From assembly GCA_003118195.1 (NCBI GenBank), contig BEXV01001412.1:39439-54470 (forward strand): a DNA stretch of 15,032 bases, read 5' to 3'. Positions within the stretch are counted from its first letter, which is position 1. Each line of letters starts with the position of its first letter. The position numbers and the translations under genes were made by a program. The DNA is from Hemicentrotus pulcherrimus. Lineage: Eukaryota; Echinodermata; Echinoidea; Camarodonta; Strongylocentrotidae. Shown in pieces: positions 1 through 10,400 of this stretch. The notes beneath the pieces are model-generated. The model saw nothing but the letters and a program-made list of their open reading frames with translations, was not told the DNA's origin and did no database searches.

Positions 1-1120
1 GCGGCTACCTTGAAGTTTAGCTCGACTGTCAGGGAAAATTTATCGAGCAGCCATTTTGAAAGAAAAAAAGAAAAGGGCCTCCTCCTTCCCATTTTTCAAA
101 AAAGCAGTACGCTAAACATGTTTTATTTTTTGATAAGGCCTAACAGTATAATTATGTTCCTCCTTCAGGGTATAAGGCTAACATACATGTAGCTAATATA
201 ACAAAAACAGGGGGGTGGGTTTGATCAATATTATTTCTGCTAAGTGCATCATCATTTTGTTTTCAAAATCATTTCAGCTCAGTCAAAATAACATGTTTTT
301 GCCAAAGTAAAAGATTTCATGACGCCAATTATGGGAACGCCCATTACACCATTTACACGACAAATACATGTGGGATGTATGCAATGATGAAATGGATTCC
401 AAACAAGATTGTTAAAGGTAATTTCCTTCTTATCACTACAAATTCAAATAGATTTGTATCTTCATGAGATATTGCAATGAATCTCAAAATATTGTTAATG
501 ATTCCATGATAAAGTCTTACTACATGTATGGCTTCTAATAAAGGAAATATAAACAATGGCAAAAGTTAAATTGAAATAATTTTACATTAAGAATGTGAAA
601 AATGCCTCATATTTAACTAGTTTTAATAGGGGTGGACTTTTTTGGACCCATGCCCCTTTTTTATGTTTTGTTCACTTTTTCACTAATCAGACTTTTGGGA
701 AATTGACCCCCTCCCCTCATTTTTATTGCTCAATAACCTAAATGTATTGTTTTGTTTTTGTTTTTGTTTTTTTTATTTATCAGACTTTTTAGAAAATGCC
801 CCCCTTTTTTTCTTTTATTTCCTCATGCAATAATTAAACAAAAAAAAACAGTTAAACCTAAATGTTCATAAGTGAATCTTGTAATCTTTTAGAGACACTT
901 ACGTAAGTTGTAAAAAGCAGTTTTAAACAAAATGCAGTTAATACTCAACCTCTTTCTTCAGAACGTACGTTAAAGTACAAGTCCACTCGACTAAAAAAGT
1001 TTAATGATTTGATAGACAAAAATCTAAGAAGCCCAAATATAACTTGGTCTTGGAAAGTGGAGCTCGGACTTATTTTTAATTAATTGTTTTAATGAGTAAA
1101 GAACAAGGTAATGATCGAGC
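1..1120. other. AT-rich non-coding stretch upstream of the ballast-domain gene
   Basis: I see no convincing exon here on either strand. The short open frames lack codon structure, splice context or recognisable motifs. The stretch holds runs of T and A, several ACATGT palindromes (for example around 116, 186, 292, 366 and 521), and a patch of imperfect repeats around 630-805 listed separately. GC content rises abruptly at about 1115, where the promoter region begins. Confidence 0.6.
630..806. repeat. Imperfect T-rich/C-rich direct repeats
   Basis: A motif of the form 'cagactttt-ggaaaatg-cccc' occurs at about 688-713 and 781-804, with a more diverged version near 634-660. Each copy is followed by a T-rich stretch. 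The copies are similar but not identical, which fits an old low-complexity or minisatellite-like patch. No coding role is apparent. Confidence 0.5.
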
Positions 1121-1347
1121 CGGTTCTCCCCCACAATGCATCGCGCGACATTTTTTGTGACGTAGGGTCCTCACAACACGGAGCTAGAGAGACGATGCCC
1201 CTTCGCGAACGTGTTGTGATGAATTGGATTGGCTGCGCATGCGCTCTCGAGAAAAAGCAGACTATACTCTTTGCAGTATTTTAGCGTCCGTGAGTTAGTG
1301 CAAGGTTTTGCCCGATTTTAGTGCAAGTTTCTGCCCGATTTAACGGA
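1120..1347 (+). promoter_or_regulatory. CpG-rich promoter and leader of the ballast-domain gene (NF-Y, NRF1 and CRE-like sites)
   Basis: This is the most CpG-rich stretch in the window and lies directly upstream of the start codon at 1348. It contains an inverted CCAAT box (ATTGGCT, 1228-1234; a second ATTGG at 1223-1227). An NRF1-type palindrome, TGCGCATGCGC, follows at 1234-1244, and a CRE half-site TGACGTAG lies at 1158-1165. CpG-rich words such as CATCGCGCG and TTCGCGAA lie between them. Adjacent NF-Y and NRF1 sites typify TATA-less promoters of broadly expressed animal genes. The transcription start is therefore probably near 1250-1300, but this is inferred. Confidence 0.55.
1295..1340 (+). 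repeat. 23-bp tandem duplication in the 5' leader
   Basis: Two adjacent 23-bp copies, 1295-1317 and 1318-1340, match at 21 of 23 positions, both starting TTAGTGCAAG and ending TGCCCGATT. They end 7 nt before the ATG at 1348. The frame is closed by a TGA at 1291-1293 and no ATG occurs in the duplication, so it should be untranslated leader. Confidence 0.85.
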
Positions 1348-2325
1348 ATGTCTGGTCCCCCTGGATATGCTTTCCAGCCAGTCTGGACTGAGGAAGAACT
1401 ACAAGCACGGGAACGGGATCGAGTACGAGAACAGCTTATAGGAGGAAATGACAGCGACGAAGAAGGCGCTCCAGAACCACCACCAGCGCCCGAGAGATTA
1501 GGCAACAACAACTGGTGCCAGTGCGGGAACTGTCCGCCTATGCCTACAGCGAGGGAATGCATCTGTTGCCGGGAGATGGTCCGCTGCCGTGAACTCCAGC
1601 TCGAAGTCGAAGGCTGCGTGACGGACCATGCAGATTTTCATCATGTTTGTCTAACGAGGGCAGTTTCCCGGGTGTTTTCGGTAGCCAGAAGGGACATCAG
1701 GGGACACCGAGCTAGAGTACGAGGGCAAGCACCTCAAGAAATGAATAACAAGTATGTAGATCTAGATCTATTGTGAGGATGAATTTCTAGATTTAACATT
1801 GACAGGCAGAGAAAAGCAAACCTAAATTATTTGAAAGAGACGGTACATTTGTGAAAAACCAAAAAATAGAAATCAAATAATTCAGATACAAGCTATGATA
1901 AAAACACAAACAAGCATGACAACTGACAAGTACATGTACTCTGATATTTCTTCACACCATTAACATGTTTGAGGTTTTGACGTGTCGCTTGTCTTGACTT
2001 TAGTTTTGGTTGTTGCAATATTAATTATTAGGTGACTTTAGGTCATACAATTCAATCATTGAGTAGATCAGTGAAATGAATGGGCTCTGATTTCCCCTTT
2101 TTGGTTTGACTCCTTTTAATCTGCAGGTCATATCGCTATGCAGGGTACAGACTATTCACATACTTGGTGCATGGGTACCTCGGAATGGGAGTACGTAAGG
2201 TGATTCCAGCATGTGCTGTCAGCAGAATACACGATGAGTATCCCGAAGCGACAGGTGTCTACGTTGGCTTTAAGCGTGGAGACGATGACGAGGAGATAGA
2301 AGTTCCTGAACATTTTGCTATATAA
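1348..2325 (+). CDS. Stand-alone P2X7 receptor C-terminal 'ballast' / zinc-cysteine domain protein, two exons
   Basis: Exon 1 is 1348-1751 and exon 2 is 2127-2325. The intron runs from GTATGT at 1752 to CTGCAG ending at 2126, and the spliced Lys codon is split AA|G. The product is 200 aa. The first ATG after an in-frame TGA (1291) is 1348. Residues 1-55 are a Pro/Glu-rich lead with a short charged helix (TEEELQARERDRVREQL). From residue 56 comes the signature WCQCGNCPPMPTARECICC, with cysteines at 57, 59, 62, 71, 73, 74, then 80, 90 and 101. Exon 2 supplies YRYAGYRLFTYLVHG, GVRKVIPACAV (Cys164) and the GVYVGF end. This matches the intracellular ballast domain of vertebrate P2X7, which binds zinc and guanine nucleotide. 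There are no transmembrane segments and no ATP-binding ectodomain, so it is not a channel; it is probably a soluble protein. All expected cysteines appear present. Its function in invertebrates is unknown to me. Confidence 0.88.
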
Positions 2326-2616
2326 TTTTGATGTTGCATTGTTGTCACTTGAGTAGTTTTAGTTAGTTGTGTACCGGTACTTGTATATATATTCACCTTA
2401 TAGAAGCGATATTTTTTCCATATGCCACTGGTATTTCGTTTTAAATATTTAAGTGCAAGATTTGTTTGCACACTTAATGTGCTGGAAAAGTTATGATGTA
2501 AATAAGCCTTTGTTAAAATTGTTGCATCTTTTTTTACCACAGTTACACATAATATCAGCGACAGTAATTAGTGTTTGTTAAAATTCCTTTAGTTTTTTGT
2601 TTTATAAAAAAAGGTA

Positions 2617-2622
2617 AATAAA
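2617..2622 (+). terminator. Probable poly(A) signal AATAAA for the ballast-domain gene
   Basis: A canonical AATAAA lies about 290 nt after the stop codon at 2323-2325, in an AT-rich 3' UTR. Another AATAAA at 3139-3144 is a possible distal alternative. The cleavage site cannot be read from sequence alone. Confidence 0.45.
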
Positions 2623-2639
2623 GTGTCACATTATGAAGA

Positions 2640-5600
2640 AAAAAGTGGCTCAGCACAAACAACAGGCTTGAAACTACAACTTGGGCATCCAAATTTTGAT
2701 TAATTTGTGATCTTTGTTTCCAGCAATCCAACTTTTGATCCCAGAAATTTAAAACTGATTCTCATACCTGTATAAATTAGATGTTGTTCATCTTTCAACA
2801 ATGCATAAGCTCAAGGGCTACGTTTGCGGGGCCTGGATTAGACAACTACATTTGAGTTATTATAGATGCCAGACCATGGCATGTAAAGCATGTCTTGTAA
2901 AAATTACAGATAAACTGGAAATTAAATTACAATTGAAAATATTTTTAATAGTGATAAACCTTTTCAATCTTTTATCCAATTAAAAATGTTAACATTATAA
3001 ATTTAGATTACAGCCATAGTAAAATAGTTATAGCCTTGATAATTTGTTCACTATTCCATTCATGGCAGCGTCTATCAGGTATCCCGGAACACTCATATTT
3101 TTGTCAAATTAGTTTGCAAGTATTTATACAGTGAAGTTAATAAAGATTGTTTCAAACTGAATAAATTTTATTCGTCCATGATATTATTCATTGCAGTAAC
3201 CTTATTAATTTGTTTTAATAATTAATTTAAAGGTGAATGCAGAGATTTAGGCAGAACTACTAACGTACCCAAGGGTGAGAGTGAAGGGTAGACTGCCCCC
3301 CCCCCCTACAAGTGTGATTTTTTTATGTTGATTGTCAGAAAATGTGGGACCGGATACATTTGATATATCTGTCCAAGTATGAAAGCTCGTCTCTAATAAA
3401 TCTTAAAAATTTAGTGATAGATTTAAGTGATGATTTTTAAATTCTGAAGCTAGGAGTAATATTCAAACGTTTGTAGGCTGTATCCACCTTTATATGCAGG
3501 TTTAAAATGGGTATTCCCAATTATTTAAATTTTTTCTTCTACATTCAATTTCATCCTATCAATCCTTGAGTGTGAATTTGTCTAAGCAAGCAATTTTAAT
3601 AATTTTCATTGATTATTTAAGATTACAGAGCTTTGTAATAAAATTGGATGAAAAAGTAGAAAATTCATTTTTTTTTTTTTAAATGTGGAAATAAATGGGT
3701 AACTTAAACAAGGGGGGGGGGGCATTAACTAGGAATTCCAATAGAAGTAGAAGGAACAATGAGGTAATGTTGTGGTTACAACACTGGTATATGGGGAATG
3801 GGAGGAAGGACGGGGTGTGTTTGACATTCACTTGCATGTAATAAGCAAAAACGAAATGTGTACCTGTTGATAACATTGTTTAATTGCATGAACTGTGAAC
3901 ATGTACATTCAAGGTCTGCAGAGGCACAGCAAAACAAATATATGGCATAGTCACTGTGAATTACATATGTCATGACTATCCTTGTTACAGAAAGAAAGAG
4001 CAGTTGAGAGATGAGAGATGAGGCAATGAGAGCGAGCCCAAGAACAATCTTTTACAATATGCTATCCACAAACTCTAGTACAACATTTTTTCTATTGAGA
4101 GTACAAATCAAGTAATGTGTGATAGAGCTTGCTTAACAAATACAGGCTATTTTGAATTGTAAAACTAACCAACCAGTTAAAAGAAACAACTACGGCGAGT
4201 CTTTGTGTACTGGAAATTTGTTCACTACAGACTGAACACACATTAATTTCAAGTAATTTCCTTTTGGTAAAAATGAAAGGGAAGATGAATGAGTCCAATT
4301 TTATGGAATTGCCTTTCAATTGAATGATATGAATGAAAGTAGTGGTAATCAATACAGAGGAATTTCGTTAATATTAAGGAGTGTGATACAACAAAGTAAA
4401 TTGCATGGTACCAAATAATGTTCTTATCATGCGACAGCTCTTACAACAGCACTTTTGTTTTAAATGTAAAAAATATACATGTACATGTTCATACATGTCC
4501 AGCAACTTAGTGTAACATAAAAAAAGCAGCTCCAGAAGAAGGATAAATAGCTGATTTTGTATGATAGTAAATACTCTACGATATGAATGCAGGTACAAAT
4601 AAAAAAAAAATTTAACAAAAATATACATGAAAACATATATGTTGCATCTTATCAAGATAAGATAAGTCATTTAATACTCCTGCTCTCTTATTGCATCCCA
4701 TGTAAAAAGACAACTATGGCCATATCATACAAAAAAAAGTAGATACATTTATAAAACTTGTGAACCTTATACGTCAATAACTCAATACATTTTATATACA
4801 CACAATAAACATATATCAATGAAAACTATGTTGACTCTATCCAAGTTCAATACATGCTGAATTTTGAAAAACAAAATAACTATTACGTATCGTAATAATA
4901 GTAGGTTCTTCTGTGGCACACATGTTTGTCAGAATTGACACTCGTGGTGCTCCATGATTATACATGTATGTTGAACAAAATGTAATTCCTCACATTTTAA
5001 GCCTCTTTACAATTGAGATAAGAAATACCGGTACATGCCTTTGTGGTTTACAATAGCACACAACATTCTTTTCCTAACGAAGCTACATATTGCATAGAGA
5101 TAAATATAACATAAATAAGTTGCACTTACAGCTAAAAAATATTCAGTTGCGTTTTAAAGTAGTCACACATATAGTTTAACCAACGATCAAGCAATCGCCC
5201 TTTATCGTTCCTATTTCTTGAGATAGTGGAAATGTATTTGGAATATTAAATACTTTTCATCCTTCTGAATTTCAATGCACGTCTGCATGACCAATCCATC
5301 ACTTGCGTATTAGCATCAACAATAACTACGCAAACCAATTCTCACAAATTTAATATGTACACAGAATATTTAAGCCTGTGATAACAGCACCATAGAAAAT
5401 AATAACATGCATGCACAGATGCATGTTCTGAATTGTGTCCAACAATGTGAGTAGTGCGAAATTTGTTAAGGAAATCTCCAACAGAGTTCCGGTAAACAAA
5501 TCCACAATAATTAAATACATTAAACCCACTGCCAATCCAGTACTTAGACCTCTGAAACAGAAATCACATTCCTGTAGGAACTGTGCAAAAAGAAACTACA

Positions 5601-5750
5601 CAATGAATATGTTATTGCTCTGTCATTGCCGTCAAATATAATTAAAGTTATATATGAAAAAAATTGCAAATAAGTACTCAAAATGCTCCCGAAGTATGCT
5701 CGCAAGATACAAGTTTCAATGAATGAAGCCCGTTATATAAGATGCTCAAA
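2640..5750. other. Intergenic or intronic AT-rich stretch without a supported gene
   Basis: No recognisable protein domain, RNA gene or convincing exon was found. It holds an 11-C run (3296-3306), an 11-G run (3712-3722), A- and T-runs, and TACATGTA/TACCGGTA palindromes. One short segment near 5342-5551 is open in several frames behind a good splice acceptor; it is discussed under findings and is not called as a gene. The flanking genes are convergent, so both 3' ends face this stretch. Confidence 0.55.
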
Positions 5751-5758
5751 AATTATCA

Positions 5759-5764
5759 TTTAAT
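5759..5764 (-). terminator. Possible poly(A) signal (ATTAAA on -) for the transposase-derived gene
   Basis: The - strand reads ATTAAA about 85 nt beyond the TGA stop at 5848-5850. ATTAAA is the commonest variant of the canonical signal. The support is position alone in an AT-rich region. Confidence 0.3.
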
Positions 5765-5847
5765 CCAAAAGGGTCTCTGAGAAAAGTATACAAATTGGGT
5801 ATTTGTACCACTGTGTACAGTGAGAATATGTGTGGATAACAAATTGC

Positions 5848-7497
5848 TCAAAATCGGCTGTACCTTTGGGCCAACAATTCTTCTTTTGGTGGACGTGGTA
5901 CTCGCGCCACATTCCTGGGTAGGTCTGGCAACTCTACTGCCTCTACCTCTATCTCCCCACATTTCATTTTCAATACATCCTGCAGTATTTTCACCAAATA
6001 GCTATGGTCCTTCTTTTCCTTAGTCATTCCAACTACCCATGAATGCGAACGTTTTGCGTACTTGAAGACAACTTGCTCCTCACCCTTGTTTGTTCCTTTT
6101 TTGATTTTTTTTGGTTTTCTTCCATTGTTATAATTGTGGTCAAGAACTGACAACTCTAGCCTTGCCAGCATACCGGGGTAGTGGAAATGTTTCCTCTTTG
6201 GACAGTATTTGAGAAGCATGCTGTGATATGCTTCAAGGTCTCCCGTTTTACAAGCCTGAGTTAACTGACGGATATCTTTCACAAGATTCCTGTCGAACAG
6301 GACATCTTGGATTGCCTTGTGTGCTGGAGAACCTGGCGTCAACCATCGTGTAACTCTCTCTTCATCAGGTGGAAGCGGTTCGTGGCCACATTCGTGGAAG
6401 TTGTCTCCAGAATTCCACGAATGGACGTTACACACATGATGTGTGATTGACTGCCACATCTCGATAAGAAGCTCATCATCTCCTTTGCAGTTCGAGGCTG
6501 ACCACCACAAATGATTTGTGATGGCCCTTATCCATTGGACAAGTTCTGAATTTTCCTTTACTTTGCTTTTGGCCAGCAACTTCTTTTTGACGGACTTGCA
6601 GACATGCCAAACATCAAATTGATGTACAACATCGGGGTACTCCTCACGCATTACTTTCCTTATCCCAACGTGTCTGTCAGTTGCCACTGTGCCTATATTG
6701 ATACCAGCCTCCATCAGCTCTTCCATGGTACGTTTGAAGCCTACTTTTTCCATAGCCACCGAGCTCGTTGCTTCCGACACTTGAACCAGGGCCATGGATA
6801 ATATCTTGTTGGTGCTCATGTTCATCATAGTATAACTGCCATACTTGGCATTATACCCAGGGGAATCACACCTCCCATCCCCACATACAGTTATTACTTC
6901 ATTGCCCACTTCCCTTCTAGCTTCAGCTATATTTTCCTTGTAGGCAGAGTGTATGGCAGCAAAGAAAAATTCATCTTGGAGGTCATAAAAATGAGATTTC
7001 CCAATGAACTCTAGGTTCAGTATGGATGAAAAGAAATCCATTGTTTCGTATGTTTGCCCACTAAATAAGGCACTAGCTGAGCACAGTAGATTCCCGACGG
7101 ACGCTTGCCCTATCATTGGCTGGGAGTCCCAGCGAGTTACAACATTGCCACATACACAAGTAACAAACACAGAGAGAAGTGTACCCTGTACAATTTTCTT
7201 CAAATCGGAAATATGGCCCCCACAGCACTTGGTGCATTCCATTGAATAAAAAATCCTATCCAATTGTGAACCAAACACAACATATTTGGGATCGGTGCAG
7301 TATTTCAGCCAAAGTCCCTCATCTGCATCAGAACCAGAAGATCTTAGATCAGATGATGGAGTGTATGGGGAGTCCTTTTCATTCCCAGAGCTAGAGGATG
7401 GTGATGCTGTAGGATTTGCTGGATGTGTGGAGATCTGAGATGGGCTTAATGGCGGGAACCCGGATTCACTTGTACATGGCTGCCCATGAATGAGATG
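5848..7497 (-). CDS. Terminal exon: DDE / RNase H-like transposase catalytic core
   Basis: The exon encodes 549 aa plus a TGA stop. It starts after the acceptor gtacccgcag, and an apparent TTG start just upstream is intronic. Residues 1-62 are Ser/Pro-rich and disordered-looking. Cysteines at about 88, 91, 92, 114 and 116 suggest a zinc knuckle. The catalytic region reads CGDGRCDSPGYNAKYGSYT (Asp207), then VATDRHVGIRK (Asp274) and FDVWHVCK (Asp295). A helical insertion follows with NHLWW and a Cys/His cluster (Cys337, His353-354, Cys356, His359, Cys370, His372), then GDLEAYHSMLLKYCPKR (Glu422). This is the D-D-[insertion]-E plan of cut-and-paste transposases. The DGR-DSPG, TDRH, DVWHV and NHLWW motifs recall a large animal family that I associate with Kolobok elements; the superfamily name is from memory and less certain than the fold. 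No frameshift or stop is seen. I did not find terminal inverted repeats. Confidence 0.82.
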   Translation of the reverse strand, partial: HLIHGQPCTSESGFPPLSPSQISTHPANPTASPSSSSGNEKDSPYTPSSDLRSSGSDADEGLWLKYCTDPKYVVFGSQLDRIFYSMECTKCCGGHISDLKKIVQGTLLSVFVTCVCGNVVTRWDSQPMIGQASVGNLLCSASALFSGQTYETMDFFSSILNLEFIGKSHFYDLQDEFFFAAIHSAYKENIAEARREVGNEVITVCGDGRCDSPGYNAKYGSYTMMNMSTNKILSMALVQVSEATSSVAMEKVGFKRTMEELMEAGINIGTVATDRHVGIRKVMREEYPDVVHQFDVWHVCKSVKKKLLAKSKVKENSELVQWIRAITNHLWWSASNCKGDDELLIEMWQSITHHVCNVHSWNSGDNFHECGHEPLPPDEERVTRWLTPGSPAHKAIQDVLFDRNLVKDIRQLTQACKTGDLEAYHSMLLKYCPKRKHFHYPGMLARLELSVLDHNYNNGRKPKKIKKGTNKGEEQVVFKYAKRSHSWVVGMTKEKKDHSYLVKILQDVLKMKCGEIEVEAVELPDLPRNVARVPRPPKEELLAQRYSRF

Positions 7498-10400
7498 CTG
7501 CGGGTACAATAAATAAGGACAACTTTAATGAATAAGAAAGTAATAAATCTATAGTGAAATGTTGCTTCATGGATGTCACTTCATTTTTTCTATGTGTATA
7601 CTGTAGATGGTGAAAATCACAACAAAGCAAACTCAATTGAGAAAGATTAATGTTCAGCTAACAGATCAATTTTTGTTGCAAAAATATTACTCTGGTTTAA
7701 AACCTGAAATACTCAACTGTGATCTTACTCCTATTTGATGTTTAGTAATTCTACATTGACGAACCATTCCAAAGACGTGTACAAATGTGTTCCAAAAAGA
7801 GCCCTTGCATCGCAGTACCTCTAAATACATGATGCCACATTTGATAGTTCACAACATTACTTGTGAAGCTTCATGATTTAGAATACTGGTAAGGATTTGA
7901 TAGCAATATTACTGATAAAAGTTTACCTTCTTAATAGGAATTCTCTGTCTGGTGTGGGATTCTGTTGACCTGCTCCTACTTGTAGAGGGAGCCAAATGAA
8001 TGGGTGGAGATCCAAAGGAAGACTTTGGGCTTGATGTAGCTACAGGAGCAGATCTGAGGGTAGACTCAGAGGTAGATTGGGAGGCAGGAGGTCCGAGAAA
8101 AGACTCGGAGTCAGATCCCGAGACAGGAGCAGGCCTCAGGAAATGGTCAGAGTCTGATCTTGAGGCAGCTACATCACCATGTTGTGTCATCTGTAAACAA
8201 ACCGGAAAAGCAGATTTGAAAATAGAGAGGATCACATATTAATGCTAATGGTGCATTACATATGGAATTTCCACAAATCCTTACCTTGTTATACACCATT
8301 TCCTCAAAAATATGAATTGCTGGCAAATACTTTCCTACAATTCTTATTGCTGCAAGCATGGACCCTTGCAAACTGTATGATAGTAACATGAGCAGAGTCT
8401 TAGGGGAGAACAGCTAGGAGAGTCACTAACATAATTATCCATGATATTTGTGATATTCAAAGTAGATATTTCAATTGTTTCTGTGTCTGGATTGCAGATA
8501 ATTGGATGATTTTAAGTATAGTAACCCCTACTGTATTTCTTTAAATATATGGACTGGCGCCTTCCCTGAAAGAATAATTAAATTATTCAAAATTATATAA
8601 ATTACTTTGATTCTTGATTGAAAAAACATTATTAAGTACTACATGTAACCAAGTGCTATTAATTACCTCTGGATCTATTGTCTTGTCAAAAGGCGCTGGT
8701 TCAACAGGGACAGTAGTGAACACAAGTGAGGTGTTTGGTATCTCCTCCTGCTTAGTTTCTTCCTATAATGCAATAGATGCAAGAACATGCATAAATAAGC
8801 AAATTCAAAGAGGATTGAAAGGAGAAGGAAAACAAATAATCTGTATTCACCAGCATATGAAATACTGTCAAGTAAATTTTCTAGATTACACATACAGTTT
8901 GTACATGTACATATATGCTAACATACATGTATGTCCACTTGCATAAATGAAGCAACTTGATGTATTCAATCCTACAAAGATGAGAATGTTTGCACTATTC
9001 AGTGAAACATACAAAATGAAAATCTGTATCAGTTGAATCAAATTTAATTATTGCTTCATTTGTTGTAATAACAGCAAAAACTCTCCTTCCGTTGATACAT
9101 AAGCACAACAAGAAACATTTCACAAAAAAAGTATGCACAATTTAAACTAAACATTGGAAGGAAATGTAAAAGACAGTTAAAATAATTTCATGTCAATTGA
9201 TGTCTGTAACTTTTGAACTCTGACCTACTTAATACCCTAGAATAAAATATGTTCGTCATTCTATTGTTACCAAGTTCATACCTAAAATGGTTCTTAAAAT
9301 ATCATGAAGACGAGAAATTAGGAAAGGCGGAAAACCCCAAAACATAATGCCTTCAGGATTCACCTTCTTGAGAGGAAGCATAAAAAAACAAAAAAACAAT
9401 CTGATATGTTAAACATACCTGTAACAGAGAATGAAGATCTATCTCAAATAGAGATGGATTGTCAGGAGCACATGAAGCATATTGATGATCAAACTTTTTA
9501 GGTGAAGCCACATCACATTCTGGAATCTGAGTACCCCGATCATCTACCTCTAGTTCAGTTTGGACTGAGGCATCTCTGCAATCGGGCTGTGACATTGGCG
9601 TTTGCGTAGAGTTATCTGCCCTCTTTCCATGACCGCTCCGCTAAAATTAAAAAAGTAATACTAATATGATTTAGCCAATACAGCCATTCATACAAATGCG
9701 CCTCTTTCTGTCAAATTTCTAGCAATACCATTGTTTAAAATGATGTCACACAACACTGGAATATGTTTACCTGACTGGCGACAAATTCATTATTGAAAAG
9801 CCATGCTAGTTGCATGCTTGATATGCACATACATACCACAGGGCCGTTGCCAGGTAAGGGGGTGCCAAATTTTCAGGAGCCTTTTTTTAGTCAAAAATTT
9901 ACTGATAATTTTTTTTTTTTTTTTTTAAGAAATAAGGAGTTTTGGTGGTTCACCAAGAATGTTTTTTAAAAATAAGGAGTTTTGGTGCTTTTTTTTTAAA
10001 GCTGCAAAAGGAAGTGCTATAGAGTACCGAAGCTGTGACGTCATAAAAATCTTTTTTTTTAGAATTTCTCAATTGTTCTTTATTTTCAGAAAGAGCATAA
10101 AAAATAATGTCCAAACGTCAAACACCAATTGAATATGTTAAGTATTGGCTGAGATATGACCATCTGAATGAAAAGATGTCCTATAGGAACTCAGTGTTAT
10201 ATGCTCTGGCTCCAAAACATTAGGAGACAGAGCATATAACACCGAGTTCCTATCGGTATCTATAACAAAATACCAACCCAAGCCCTCTGTCTATAGCTTT
10301 TTTTAAATATAGCATGGGAAAATGTCACCACAGGAAATGTGGAAACACCAGTTTGGATAGTAAAAATACTCAATCATACATTGCACATATAAATGTACCT

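Noticed and set aside
1281..1562. 93-codon open frame on - opposite exon 1 of the ballast gene
   Set aside because: It is a shadow of the GC-richer coding exon. The + strand carries the conserved cysteine motif and correct splicing.
3976..4040. Acceptor-like cttgttacag followed by a purine-rich segment on +
   Set aside because: All three frames close within a few codons and no donor follows, so no exon is supported.
4092..4670. Two open frames of 86 and 98 codons on -
   Set aside because: Their translations are Phe/Leu/Tyr-rich, as expected of AT-rich DNA, with no splice context or recognisable motif.
7498..7509. TTG start giving MYPQ at the head of the transposase exon
   Set aside because: Those bases are the gtacccgcag splice acceptor. 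The upstream exon joins in frame at 7497, so translation does not begin there.
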